In this document: positions 21,121-31,678 of the stretch, piece after piece
Numbering within the stretch: position 1 is the first letter of the stretch
Layout: each line of letters opens with the position of its first letter
Assembly (NCBI GenBank): GCA_047967505.1
Contig: CM106538.1
Direction: 5' to 3' (one strand)
From: Dipteris shenzhenensis
Lineage: Eukaryota; Polypodiophyta; Polypodiopsida; Gleicheniales
Length of the DNA: 64,000 nucleotides
Translations under genes and position numbers: made by a program
The notes under the pieces: model-generated
Told to the model about the DNA's origin: nothing
Seen by the model: only the letters and a program-made list of their open reading frames with translations
Databases searched by the model: none

Positions 21121-22739
21121 ATAAATTTTCACTAGCAATATTTAAGAAATTGTGTCTTCCATCTCATTTAAGCTAGAACACACAATCTTTCTCACCTTGG
21201 TAGCCTAAGACTTTGGATGCATTCTTCGTGAGTTGGCTTGGGAAGGGCCCATAGTGGGATGAGTAGGATGGACCATACTGGTGTGTCAGCAATGTGTTCA
21301 GGATTTGGGGAGAAGTAAGAGGTGAGGGGATTGACACAATTATTGCAGGGAGAGGAGTCCTTGAAAATAATGTGTTCGCTTTATGTATGGTGAAAAGCTT
21401 ATACTTCGATGTGGTGATGCGATGGAAGAAGGGATAAAAGATGCTTATGATCTAGATTGAGCCCAATGGTAGGTAGCAATATGAGTAGCTGCAACAATTT
21501 ATGCAAAGAGGTCGTTAATTTTAAACCAACTTTGACAAGTTGGTTTAAATATGCAAAAACCATGTGAGAGGTCTTGAGAGAATCCCAATGAAAGGATACA
21601 CGAAAATAGACTAGGCATGGTGCAATGTTGGGATTTTAGAAGCTTGGTTCATTGGTTGGGTATACAGGTTATAACAGAAGTGGCAGAGGAGTTGTTTAAA
21701 GAGAATCTTGTTAAATGCCCTATCTCAAGAGGACATACTACTTTGGGTGTTTGTGTTTGAAATAGAAGAGTTGTGCAAACTTTGTAGTAACATGTAACTT
21801 ACTTTCGGATGCTATCTTTGGACATGTGTCGACTAATAATCTAAGCAAAACCGTTTTTCGTGTATTCTAAATGGAAAGACGACTATTGAAGGCAAGAGGT
21901 ACTAAATGACAATACAAGATTGGTTTGGAAACTCCCCCCCCCCCCTTCGGAGAGAGTATTTACTTTACTTTTGGTCCGATACGAACGGGAACGGAAGCCG
22001 CACTCGCTACGTGCCTCTTGCTGAAGGAGCAAGAGTGCTCAACGAGACCATGCGAAGTGTACAATCGACTGCGAGCTGAAGAGGAGTGTGAGGTTCAAGG
22101 GTCACACCAATGGTTGAGTAAGTTGGAGGATCACTATAAACTTAGCCCTAGGGATGACATAGAGAGTATGCTCATATATGGTGGAGACATCAACGTCAGG
22201 AAGTGAACACTGGGAGAAGATCCCCTATATCCACTTGGAATAGTTTAAGCATGAGATGGCTGAACATTTCTTCCACCTTTTGTTGTTGACCAATATGTTG
22301 CAAATGGTATGACGTGTTGCGACATGGTTCGGTTGTCACATGCACCCTTGCACTTGGGTGCAAAGTGACACACTGGCTACATCGACAAGTGCGTAATAGT
22401 TTTCTCTTAGGAGATTTTGTCGTATGCTATGACCCGCTTTGTGAGCCCTTGTCCAGGGACAAGCCTTAGTTCAGCCCTTGGAAGGTGTCTACGCGGCACA
22501 TCAGTCCAAGATTCGGATCAGCAAACGGATTTAGGTTTGGGGTATCATTTCAGCAGCTCTTTTACAGTTTGCACAGCTCACTTCTCAGCTGTATATTTAA
22601 GCCATGTTGCCTAGTGTCCATGAACTTTGGAGGGACTTATTAAAGGAGGCAGATGTCCCCTTGCACTCAACTGGATTTTAAATGACTCTGTAGGAGTGAA
22701 TCCTGTCGTAAAATTTTTAATTCCTCTCGAAGCATTCAG
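21121..22739. other. Intron sequence without a recognised gene
   Basis: This stretch has a C-run at 21932-21942 and one open frame at 21925-22206 (93 codons, + strand, Glu/Arg-rich) that I do not recognise. It may include the 5' part of the Penelope-like element that follows, but no motif shows this. Confidence 0.4.
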
Positions 22740-23480
22740 GAAAAAGAGTCTCCTATGCTCCTTCAAACCTATGATTTTACCACACTTTACACAAAGATCG
22801 AGCTGGAAGACCTGAAGTTTAGAATCAAAAAGCTAGTGGTTGAGTTTTCAAGCTGAGATTTGACAAAGATAGATGCATAGTGCTAAAAGTTGAGAAAACA
22901 GCTTTATGCTTTGACTTTTTGTGGCTAAATAATAAAGATCACGACATCGGTTCTAAAAAGAAAAGATACACAAAGGTAGTAAGTATTGAGATGTTTGCTC
23001 TTGGATAGATTTTCTTTTAGATAATCTTTACATCACAATAGGTGATTCTTTGTTTCAACAAATTATAGGAATCCCCATGGGCACTAATTGTGCTGTCTTT
23101 TTAGCAAACTTTTATCTTTTCACTTATGAATCTGCGTTTATGCAACGTCTTATTTCTATCAATACTTGCCCTATCATTTTACATAAGCTTAGCTAAGTTA
23201 GGTGTTTTATAGATGATTTATTTGTACCCGATGTTCCTGACTTTCAAGACTTTATGTACAAACTTCAAAGACACTTGTGTCTTTGGAGAAGGAATCTATC
23301 CTCGTGACTCTTGTGAACTGATATGCATTTCAAGAGGGGATTCTTGTGTTTTCTTAGATCTTAGACTTTCTCAATCTACCATAGGATTAGAGGTTGATAT
23401 ATACGATAAACGTGAACAACTTGAATATAGTGGTTTACACATTATAAAAATGTGTAACAGAGGGTTACTTTTTACTTAGG
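22740..23480 (+). pseudogene. Penelope-like element reverse transcriptase fragment
   Basis: The + strand reads TYDFTTLYTKI (22767-22799; palm motif A of the STFDFSTLYT type), then DNLYITIGDSLFQQIIGIPM and GTN (motif B at 23068-23088), ANFYLFTYES, the catalytic FIDD at 23206-23217, and FLDLRLSQ followed by DIYDKREQL. This order and wording belong to the Penelope-like (PLE) reverse transcriptases, not to L1 or LTR elements. At least two frameshifts and a TAG show decay. No GIY-YIG endonuclease part was seen. PLEs are rare in plants. Confidence 0.75.
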
Positions 23481-23510
23481 CTAAAAGTTAGTAGAAAGGC
23501 CTTTATTGGC

Positions 23511-23896
23511 TTGTAAGTGTTTTCTTCTTTTTTTAAGGGGATACCATAAGTTGCCACGTGGCATCCTAGGAGGTAATCCCGTAAGCAATACTGCTTTGTA
23601 CTGCCCTGGGCCATACCTATATAAGGGCTCTAGTTGTACTTGGCAATTCATTCATAACTTGTACTCCATTACTGAAATAGAATATACAGCAAGAGTTCAA
23701 TACTCAGCTGAATTCTAAAAAGGATTGACTTCCTTCTGTCCTTGTGCAGCCCCTCACAAGTCCCTGTTGAAGATCCAGCCCATGATCTTCCTCTCCTACC
23801 CTTTTCCTAAACAGAAGGTACTACACTACTTAACTCTCCTGCAAATTCTACTTAACTTGGTAGTGTTTACTGTTAGTTAGGAGAAGTCCTGTTGCA
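23511..23896 (+). repeat. LTR relic with TATA box, + orientation
   Basis: The segment ends ...GTCCTGTTGCA, one base before a primer-binding-like site, and contains TATATAAGG at 23618-23626 about 280 bp upstream of that end. The left edge (TGTAAGTG near 23511) is a guess. No second LTR or gag of this element follows, because copia-2 begins in the opposite direction by about 24290. Confidence 0.5.
23618..23626 (+). promoter_or_regulatory. TATA box in LTR relic
   Basis: CCTATATAAGG, also found in the separate LTR at 41155-41435 (41288-41298). Likely the LTR core promoter. Confidence 0.45.
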
Positions 23897-23897
23897 T

Positions 23898-23911
23898 TGG
23901 TATCATAGCAC
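23898..23911 (+). other. Primer-binding site relic (initiator tRNA-Met type)
   Basis: TGGTATCATAGCAC matches the common TGGTATCAGAGC site at 11 of its 12 bases, and lies one base after a CA LTR end. Confidence 0.55.
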
Positions 23912-24284
23912 TTTTCGTGGGAATTTGTGGGAAATTCTTAGTCCAATCACTTTGAAATGTGGAGCATCTACTCTTGAGCCTAGGGCCTACCTCTGTGCAA
24001 AAATTCAGTGCCAAAAGTGCTCTTTGTTGTGAGCTGCCACATGGCAGGCTCTGAGAAACCTTGATTTTCAAAGTGCTCAGAATTTGGGGCTTTTTGCATC
24101 AGTGGAAAGCCCTTCCCTGATCATTTCTATGGGTGAGATTCCTAAAAGAATGAAGGATTGAGTCAACATTGAGGTTTTTTTCTCTTTGGTGCAAGAAAGT
24201 GAAGAAAGCAACGATCTGCTGTTTTCCTGCACCAAATTAGGACATTCTTGGCTTGATCTGTTCGCCCTAATCTCATAAGGCTGC

Positions 24285-25090
24285 TCCCTTGCTTTGTGAA
24301 CTATATCCCACAAAAATGCATTTTAGTGCCTTATCTGACAACTTATGTGTGAACTCCACAGGCACGTGAGCATATGCAACACAACCAAAAACTCTGAAGT
24401 GGTCCACTGAAGGCTTTCTCCCATGCCATGCCTCATAGGGAGTGATTGTCTTCAAAGCCTTTGTAGGAGCCCGATTTAAAATATAGTTGGCACACACATG
24501 AGGCCTTCCAGCCAAAACTTGTGAGGCAACTTCTTACTTGTGAGCATGCATCTATCCATTTCCATGGTGGTGCGATTCTTCCTCTCAGCTTTGCCATTCT
24601 GTTGAGGTGTAAGCCTCATTGTAAGCTGATGCATAATGCCTTTTTCTTTCAAAAATGTCTCAAATTCATGAGACACGTGTTCCCCCCCTCGATCTGTGCG
24701 AAGTGTCTGCACCTTGAGTCCTGTCTCATTCTCAACTATAGCCACAAAGTGTTTGAAATGCATAAACACTTCTGATTTTGCCTTGAGACCATAGACCCAA
24801 GTGTAATTGGTAAAGTCATCTATGAATGTAACAAAATAGAGATAACCCCCAAAAGCAGGTGTCCTCATGGGACTGCAGACATCACTGTGAATAAGCTGCA
24901 ATTTTCTTGTAGCATTCACTACACCATCCTTCTTAAAGGGAAGCTTATGCATTTTGCCAAGAATGCAAGCTTCACATGCATGAGGAGGCGGCGACTCCAA
25001 AGGAGGTAATGCATCAACCATATCATGCTTCTGAAGTGTCATTGAGCTGCCATAGCTCATGTGCCCATACCTGGCATGCCATAACTGCGC
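24285..25090 (-). pseudogene. Copia-2 integrase
   Basis: The frame 24476-25099 starts with LWHARYGHMSYGS (pre-integrase) and has CEACILGKMHKLPF (zinc site), LQLIHSDVCSPMRTPAFGGY (first Asp), TLRTDRGGEHVSHEF (second Asp) and TPQQNGKAERKNRT (Glu). It continues in the frame 24273-24515 with ANYILNRAPTKA and GCVAYAHVP up to FVGYSSQSKG, where similarity ends. The catalytic residues are all present, but the protein is cut before the reverse transcriptase. Confidence 0.88.
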
Positions 25091-25099
25091 ATTGTGCAT

Positions 25100-25737
25100 C
25101 GCAGCAGTGGGAGTGCTAACTAATAATGCAAGATGGGATTTTTTTCATATAAATCAAGCTGAAAAAGACCCCGATACAAAGTGCCAGACAACCTCAAAGC
25201 ATATTCATTTTCTTTGTCTCTGACTGCACACTTGTCATCATAAAAAACAAGCTGAAATCCTCCTCTATTGAGTGAGGACACTGAAAGCAAATTCTTCTTT
25301 ATACCTGGCACATAGAGTACATCTGAAATTCTGAAATCTGTGCCATCAGTGGATGTGAGAATAATGTCTCCCACTCCACATACTGAATGAGAAGAATTGT
25401 TTGCACAAGCTACCTTCTTCTTGGTGGGTGAAGAATGCAAAGTTAAAAACAGATTTTTTTTGGAAGTGATGTGCTTTGAAGCACCACTATCAAAATACCA
25501 AGTATGTAGTGTTTCATCAACACTGAAAGAGCATTCATCCTTTGAAGGATCGTAACTGCGAGTCAAAAAAGCATATGGGTCATCATGATTAGTGGCTGTA
25601 GTAAGTGCAAGTAAAAAAGGCATAGTGTTCTTCAACCAAGTTGGCTGCAACATCTCCTTCATCATGGCAATGTGGACCTGATGCATCTGATACAGCCATA
25701 CCGGAATCCCTTTTCTTTTCTTTGGCTATGCACTCTC
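25100..25737 (-). pseudogene. Copia-2 protease
   Basis: The frame 25120-25686 carries WYFDSGASKHITS (catalytic D-S-G-A) and VLYVPGIKKNLLSVSSL, the usual end of the copia protease region. The bases right of 25686 encode C-I-A-K-E-K-K, the last Cys of the gag zinc knuckle and its basic tail, and stop at 25737 where LINE-B begins. Confidence 0.85.
25733..25737. repeat. Target-site duplication of LINE-B (left copy)
   Basis: CTCTC here and again at 31742-31746. With one copy removed, the copia-2 knuckle reading is continuous (H-Y-I-G-E-C). The duplication could be longer or shorter by a base because the LINE tail is itself pyrimidine-rich. Confidence 0.65.
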
Positions 25738-26330
25738 AGCCTCCCTTCGCTCAGCCTACCTACCCACCCTGCTCTGCCCCTCCGTTGGCGCTGCTTCTCC
25801 CGCTCGAGCTCCTCCCTGGGCGCTGCTGCAGCTACCCGCACCCCCCTTCTTGCTCCTCGCTCCCGCTCCCGCTCAGCCCCCCGCTTCCCTCAGCCACCCC
25901 TCCCTCCCCTCAGCCCGCTCAGCCCCCCGCCCCTCGCTCCCGCTCAGCCCCCCTTCTCGCTACCCGCACCCCCCCTTCTCGCTCCTCGCTCCCACTCAGC
26001 CCCTCGCTCCTCGCTCCTGTTCAGCCCCCCTTCTCGCTACCCGCACCCCCCCTTCTCGCTCCTCGCTCTCGCTCAGCCCCTCGCTCCTCGCTCCCCTCAA
26101 CCATCCCTCACTCCCCTCAACCACCCCTCGCTCCCCGCTACCCCCCGCTCAGCCCCTCGTTCCCCTCAGCCACCCCTCGCTGCCCGCTACCCCTCACTCA
26201 ACCACCTCCCTCCCTCCTTTTCCGCTCATCCACCGCAAAAAAAATCCTCGCCATCTTAGCCTCTCCTCCTTCTCCACCTCTTGGTTGCCTCTCCACCCTC
26301 CCATTATGGGGGGGGAACCGGTGCTCCCGC
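25738..26330 (+). repeat. GC-rich tandem repeats forming the LINE-B 5' region
   Basis: The stretch is strongly C-rich on the + strand, with variants of CGCTCCTCGCTCC and CGCTCAGCCCC. A 77-bp unit (TTCTCGCTACCCGCACCCC...) starts at 25954 and again at 26031, and degenerate units occur on both sides. Long open frames here come only from the repeat composition. The position at the 5' end of a complete LINE suggests promoter monomers, as known for mouse L1, but that is inference. Confidence 0.7.
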
Positions 26331-26442
26331 TCCCGGCTGAACATTAACACTAAGATCTGCACCCGCACCCGAAGAGAATGGGGGACAAAGCCAAGAAAGA
26401 CGAAAATAACCAAAAAAAAAAAAGCAAAAGACACAACTGAAT

Positions 26443-27722
26443 TTGGAGGATGTGAACACACGTTACAACCGAAGTGGACTCGGGGTAAACAACAAGGCAA
26501 AGGTAGGACCCGCCTCAGCTTCTTCAGCCTCTATCTCTACCTCAACCTCAACCTCAACTCTCGCTACAGTGTCAGTTTCGTTTTCAGCTCCAACCTCAGC
26601 TCCCTCTATCTGTATCTCTACTTCGACTTCAGTCCCCGCTTCAGGCCCAGCTCTAGTTCCAGTCTCAGCTCCATCTACATCTACGATCAGTGACATACTC
26701 ATGTCCATGGTGCCGGTTGTCCTGTTACTGCTCTCGCACAGCTTATGACCCCTACTTCAGAGGTGTCATACACTGTGCCGCATTACGCTTCACTCTCCCC
26801 TCTCCCTCTCAGTCAGCCCACCCTCCCACACCCTGTTGGGACTGCCTCATCCATTCCACTGTCATCTCCGTTCCTCACTCAGCCACCGTCCAGTTTTCGG
26901 ACTCAGTCCCACTCTTTCATGCCACAGTCACCACAGTTTCAGCATGGACATGGGTGGATTGACACACCAGAGGCCCGTGAGACCCTACTCACGGAGATAC
27001 ATAGTTTTCGTGAGCGGGAGATGGAGTTGGCTCGTTTCGCACGGGAGCAGGTCCACTTCAACCAGGAGCAGAGCCGCATCATACAAGAGCAAGCTAGGGC
27101 CATTCGGGAGCAGGTGGGTCTTATTTAGGGACTCAGACAGGATATCATGCAGCTCCGACAGGAGGTCACAGCCATACACACTACCCTAGGGAGTACCTCG
27201 GTGGTCGAGGCACAGATTGCGAGCATGCAATCTGCTATTGAGGAGACTTCTAGATGGGTTGAGGTGGCCAAACGAGAATCTGCAAGGATCACCGTTTTGG
27301 CTATTCTCATGGAGCAGCAGCAGAGAGCCAGTAAGGCTCTCAACATCAGAGTACACGGGATCCCACGCACTGAGGCTACACCGATGGTAGATGCGACTGC
27401 GTTCGTGACTGCTACCCTGGGTGTGGTTGAGCACAGGATAGAGAGGGCATGGCGGGTGGGGAGAGATCCCAACCGAGAGCAACCCCTGATCATACGATTT
27501 CATGACACTCAGGCACGACTTTCAGCTCTACGACGCAGGTCAGTCCTTCGAGATCAGCCGGCGATCTCTATGGATGAGGACCTCACACCTCTACAGGTTG
27601 AGAAGAGGTGCTCTTTGCAGCAGCAGCGGGATCAAGCCCGAAAGGAGGGAAAGTGGGCAGTGGTACGAGAGGGACGACTTCTTACAGGCCCCCGTATGAC
27701 ACCTGCCCCCTCCCCTACATAG
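26443..27722 (+). pseudogene. LINE-B ORF1 (coiled coil, RRM-like and C-terminal domain)
   Basis: The N-terminal part (26443-26748) is Ser/Thr/Pro-rich. The frame from 26745 has a helical, heptad-like region (ETLLTEIHSFREREMELARF and QEQSRIIQEQARAIREQVG). A single in-frame TAG lies at 27126-27128. The frame then continues to NIRVHGIPRTEATP, PLIIRFHDTQARLSALRRRS, MDEDLTPLQVEKR and ARKEGKWAVVREGRLL. This matches the layout of the mammalian-type L1 ORF1p (coiled coil, RRM, C-terminal domain). LINE-A instead uses DUF4283 with a zinc knuckle. The protein would trimerise and chaperone LINE RNA. Confidence 0.75.
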
Positions 27723-28613
27723 GGAAGCGGGTCCTATGGGACTCAGATATCCGAGACCCTGTCCTGCACCATTTGGAACTGTAATGGTACCTTATGGTCA
27801 GAACTAGGGAACTTCTCGGAATCCTATACAGGCCACAACATAGTCTTCTATTCAGAGGCACATCAGAGTCCATAGCGCCCTCTCCCAATAGTCAGCGGAT
27901 ATACATGGGAGTCTGCCTACAGAGATGAGACGAGGGGTACAGGAGGAGTTCGAGGTTCAGGTGGAGTTGCAGTCCTTTTCAGATCCACACTTCGGGGGAT
28001 CATTTCAGTAGAGCAGAGAGGTACACATTCCAGATGTCTTTGGATCCGGATACGACACATGGACAGCCAGGATCTGTTTGTTGTAGTTTGCTACTTCCCC
28101 CCCGGACACCTCCCACTTTGCCAGAGATATTCGAGGTGATGATGAGACATCCCCATTTGCTGCCCTTTATAAGTCCATCGTTGACTTTTCTAGCTGCGGA
28201 GAAGTCCTTCTAGTGAGGGACTTCAATGCGAGAACAAGGGCCCGTCAGGTATCACTTCTTGATTTCAGAGATGATTCCACTCTACTGGCAGATGTTGACC
28301 TTGAGGAGGCAGGTATGCTACGGGTTTCGGCTGACAGGCGAGGTCCACTCTCATCCTATGGGCAGGCCCTATTAGACCTAGGCAGAATACATGATCTCGT
28401 TATCTATGATGGTCGTGACAGATGGCCCACTTCAGGTGGTTTCACATGCTTTCCACATGGGGGGGGCTCCAGTGTTGATTATATCATGATCCGTTGTCTT
28501 CACATCTCGCATTGCTGACTTCACTGTAGCACCTCTCCCCCTAGGGGCTGATCATACATACCTTTTCTTTCGCATCTCTACCTCCCTTCGCACAGCACCT
28601 TCCACCCCACTCA
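27723..28613 (+). pseudogene. LINE-B ORF2 endonuclease domain
   Basis: Read over several frames: TMWNCNGTLWSELGNF at the start, RGSGGVAVLFRS, DLFVVVCYFPPG, then in the frame 28213-28518 RDFNARTRA (for GDFNAR) and FPHGGGSSVDYIMI (the SxxDYIL-type end). A catalytic SDHxP is read as GADHTYLFF near 28547. At least three frameshifts break the domain. It would nick the target DNA. Confidence 0.7.
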
Positions 28614-30086
28614 GTGCTCACCTACCACGATATACGCTTTGATCGGGATCACTCACCTTCTTACTCTGGCCGTCTGTGCATACTTCTCGCTTATATTGAC
28701 TTCATACCCCTTTTAGAGGATCGTGCTGCCCTTGTCACCTGCTCACTACACGAGGCTACCATTCATGCTTTTTCCCACACCACCCGCTCCACCCGCCCAC
28801 CACCCCCTGGAACCGTACCCTGTAATAGTTGGTACGATGATGAGTGTAAGTCCTTATGCCGTCAACTCAGATTCGAAACCAAAAACAGTCTTTCGAGCGC
28901 ACTAGATACGCTACGTGAATACCATAGACTGGTACGGAGGAAGAAACTAGACTTCGTTCCTCGAAACGAGAAGGAGCTACTGAACATTTTGTTTAGTAAC
29001 AACTCTAAGGAATTCTGGCGGAGATTTCTCGAAGGACAGTCCCCTCCGCTACTCATTGACACCCAGATCTGGTTTGATTATGCACGCGCACTTTATGACA
29101 TCCCAAATCAGCTAGTCCCTAGCCTCTCACACATGCCTCATCCCACATCCTGCACCCTCTTCACTAGAGGAGGGGTAAAGGATGTTGTAATGAAACTTCA
29201 TAATGGCCAAGCGAAGGATCATGGGGGACTATGCACTGAGTTTATTGCATATGAGATTAACCTCCTAGTCCCGATCTTAGCCAAGCTTTTTAATGAAGCG
29301 GCTTGTTTGGGATTTCCACACACTTGGACCATTAACACTATCGCACCCATCCACAAGGCAGGGGATCCCATGAGCCCGGAGAACTACACGACCATTATGA
29401 TTGGACATGTCATGTCCAAGATTTATGCATCAGTACTTGACTCCGAGGTTAGCAGACTTGCAGAGTGTCGAGGACTTAGAGCAGCAGGACAATCCGGATT
29501 CCGGCGTGATCATGGAACCATGGACCACATTCTGACGCTTAGTTGTATCATCGAGGAGGCAAGGTCACGAAAGCAGAGGGTTTATTGTTGCTTTGTGGAT
29601 TTTCGCAAGGCATTTGACACGGTCCCGAGAGCCCGCCTCATACGGCGCCTACAAGACTTGGATTATGACCAGGAGATCATTTGGGCTGTCATGGCACTTT
29701 ACGAGAGAGTTTTTGGCAAAGTTCGGATAGAATTCGGGTGGACAGACGAGATCATGAGTACCATCGGGGTCAAACAAGAGTGTCCTTTGTTGCCTATCTT
29801 GTTTGGCCTCTACATTGACGAGCTTGAGACAGTGATGCATACACAGGGAGGTGTAGGTTGCTCTCTTGCGGGCACGCTGATCCAGATTTTGCTCTATGCA
29901 GATGACGTGGCTCTCTTGTCTTCGTTAGCGGAGGGGCTTCAGAGACACCTAGACGCACTACAGTCCTTTTGTGAGTCTCATGATTTGAAGATCAACGTGG
30001 GTAAAACCAAGGTCATGATCTTTAATACATCTCGAGCCATCATGCGTCAGGAGCAGTTCACATTTGCGGGGTCATCGTTGAGATAG
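28614..30086 (+). pseudogene. LINE-B ORF2 reverse transcriptase (490-codon open frame)
   Basis: The frame is uninterrupted for 490 codons. It contains KLHNGQAKDHGGLCTEFI, NTIAPIHKAGDPMSPENYT, GQSGFRRDHGTMDHIL, CCFVDFRKAFDTVPRARL (palm A), GVKQECPLLPILFGLYIDEL (palm B) and LLYADDVALLS with the catalytic YADD at 29895-29906, then GLKIN-like DLKINVGKTKV. The FGLYIDELE wording and the VDFRKAFDTVPR start differ from plant L1 and RTE and recall LINE lineages of algae, early land plants and animals. A frameshift at about 30086 leads into the thumb. Confidence 0.85.
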
Positions 30087-31147
30087 TTTCATCATACACT
30101 TATCTTGGGGTTATCTTCTCCGGACCGAGCTTCACTATGAGACCCGCGATGCAGGCACGCCTGAGTAGAGGGTATGCCTCATTGGCCAAGCTAGAGAGGC
30201 AGTGCTTCCGCTCACACTTTCAGGATCCACGCACCAAGGGGTTGCTTTTTGACTCCTTGGCTCGCCCAGCGGGGATGTACGGCAGTCCTTGTTGGGGGCC
30301 AGACTTGTCGGATACAGAGTGGGCCCGTGTGGAGCGGCTACAAGTTCTCATGCTATCACGAATGATTCGTGGTAAGTCATCCATTCCTCACCTGATCATT
30401 TAGGTTGAGTTTGGGTCACCCCCTTTACAGCTAGATGCTGCATTTCAGGTCATCACATATCTGTACCGAGTTAGGGAATATGGGGATTATACCTCGGGGC
30501 GTAGCAGGCTACCATGGATAGCTCTATCCTCTTCTATGGCACTTGCAGCAGGAGGAGATCAGAGGTGCTGGTATGCACGTACAGAGAGATGGTTTGAGCG
30601 ACTGGGGCTCCACATGGATAGACTACCTCCCTTCCAGTATAGCATGGATGCTCCGTTCTCTCCCCTCTTATCACACGAGGTCAACCAGGTTATCCGTGAG
30701 GATCTACTACAGCTACACACTTTTCGGACCTGGTTGGAACCGAGTGAACTCCCAGTGAAGCTTAGCTTCTACAGAGATCACTTCTTACATATCACAGCGG
30801 AGGGTTTCATTAACCCACCATGAAACACACAGATTCACCTACCCCATTCGATGAGGATCTCTCTTGGGCAGTTCCGGGTCTCTTCACGCAGACTTCGCAT
30901 TGAGAGCGGCAGAGTAGAGCGACTACCCAGGGAGCGGCGCATATGCACACTATGTGACATACAGGAGGTTGAGACAGAGGAGAATTTCATCTTCAGGTGT
31001 CCTGTGTACTATGAGATCCGAGGACGTTTCCACTGCCTCTTCAAAGATAGTTATGGGATTTTAGCCAATTTCCTCTCCTACCCAGACCAACGGTGTTTGG
31101 TAGGTTTCATTCATGAGGCACTTAGACACCGCGAGAGGATACTCTGA
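30087..31147 (+). pseudogene. LINE-B ORF2 C-terminus with zinc finger
   Basis: The frame 30137-30403 (RLSRGYASLAKLERQCFRS, RPAGMYGSPCWGPDL) continues the RT after a frameshift. The frames 30536-30823 and 30851-31147 follow. The last has RICTLCDIQEVETEENFIF ending RCPVYYEIRGR, a CCHC finger typical of LINE C-termini, which helps bind nucleic acid. A relic of a similar finger lies at 2317-2600. ORF2 ends near 31147. Confidence 0.75.
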
Positions 31148-31225
31148 GCACGGAGACAGGAGCAGACTTCTTTCTCGGTTGATCCCTCTTAGAGCTCTAT
31201 CACGAAGTTCTTTCAGCTAGATCAC

Positions 31226-31483
31226 ATGGACACCAACGAGACGAGGCCTCGACATAACCGTGACCCGGAGCCCGTGACCCGACAGCTCAGACAGAGGGTC
31301 GACACACAGATCACACTTGGAGACATCCCTTTCTTGTTTAGAGTTGGAGCCCGACCAACGGGGGTCACAGTAGCCCTGGTTAGACGCAGAGCTACGACCA
31401 GGAGACGTGCCAGGACCGCACCTCTGAGTGGCCGACAACACTCGATTGCCGACTTCATGCCTCCACTGCCTCATCCATCTTGA
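31226..31483 (+). CDS. LINE-B small third ORF, Arg-rich with PCNA-box-like motif
   Basis: An intact 85-codon frame starts 79 bases after ORF2 ends, with ATG at 31226. It is strongly basic (RQLRQRVDTQ, RRRATTRRRARTAP) and ends GRQHSIADFMPPLPHPS. QHSIADFM resembles the PCNA-interacting box Q-x-x-(I/L/M)-x-x-(F)-(F/Y), with Met at the last position. No family is recognised. It may instead be the detached C-terminal tail of ORF2 after a frameshift, or chance. It still has an open frame while ORF2 has several breaks. Confidence 0.4.
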   Translation: MDTNETRPRHNRDPEPVTRQLRQRVDTQITLGDIPFLFRVGARPTGVTVALVRRRATTRRRARTAPLSGRQHSIADFMPPLPHPS

Positions 31484-31678
31484 TATCTTGCTATTGCTGG
31501 GGATGATGATGATATTGATGATGATGCTGAGATTGATATATAGTCGACCATCGATATGACTATGTTGTACTTAGGACTTAGTACTGCCATTCTGCATTTT
31601 TTGCATTTTGCATTTTGCATTGGTATGGACGCTCGTTTAGTAGCTCCACTACCACAGCTCGTTGTATCAGGATTTTCA

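Noticed and set aside
21925-22206. 93-codon + strand frame next to a C-run
   Set aside because: No family recognised, no splice signals or neighbours supporting a gene. Left as unassigned sequence.
25641-26693. Long open frames (up to 350 codons) on the + strand, and overlapping frames in the other two phases
   Set aside because: They are products of the C-rich tandem repeats. All three + frames are open and give Pro/Ser/Leu/Ala-rich low-complexity strings. Treated as the LINE-B 5' region.
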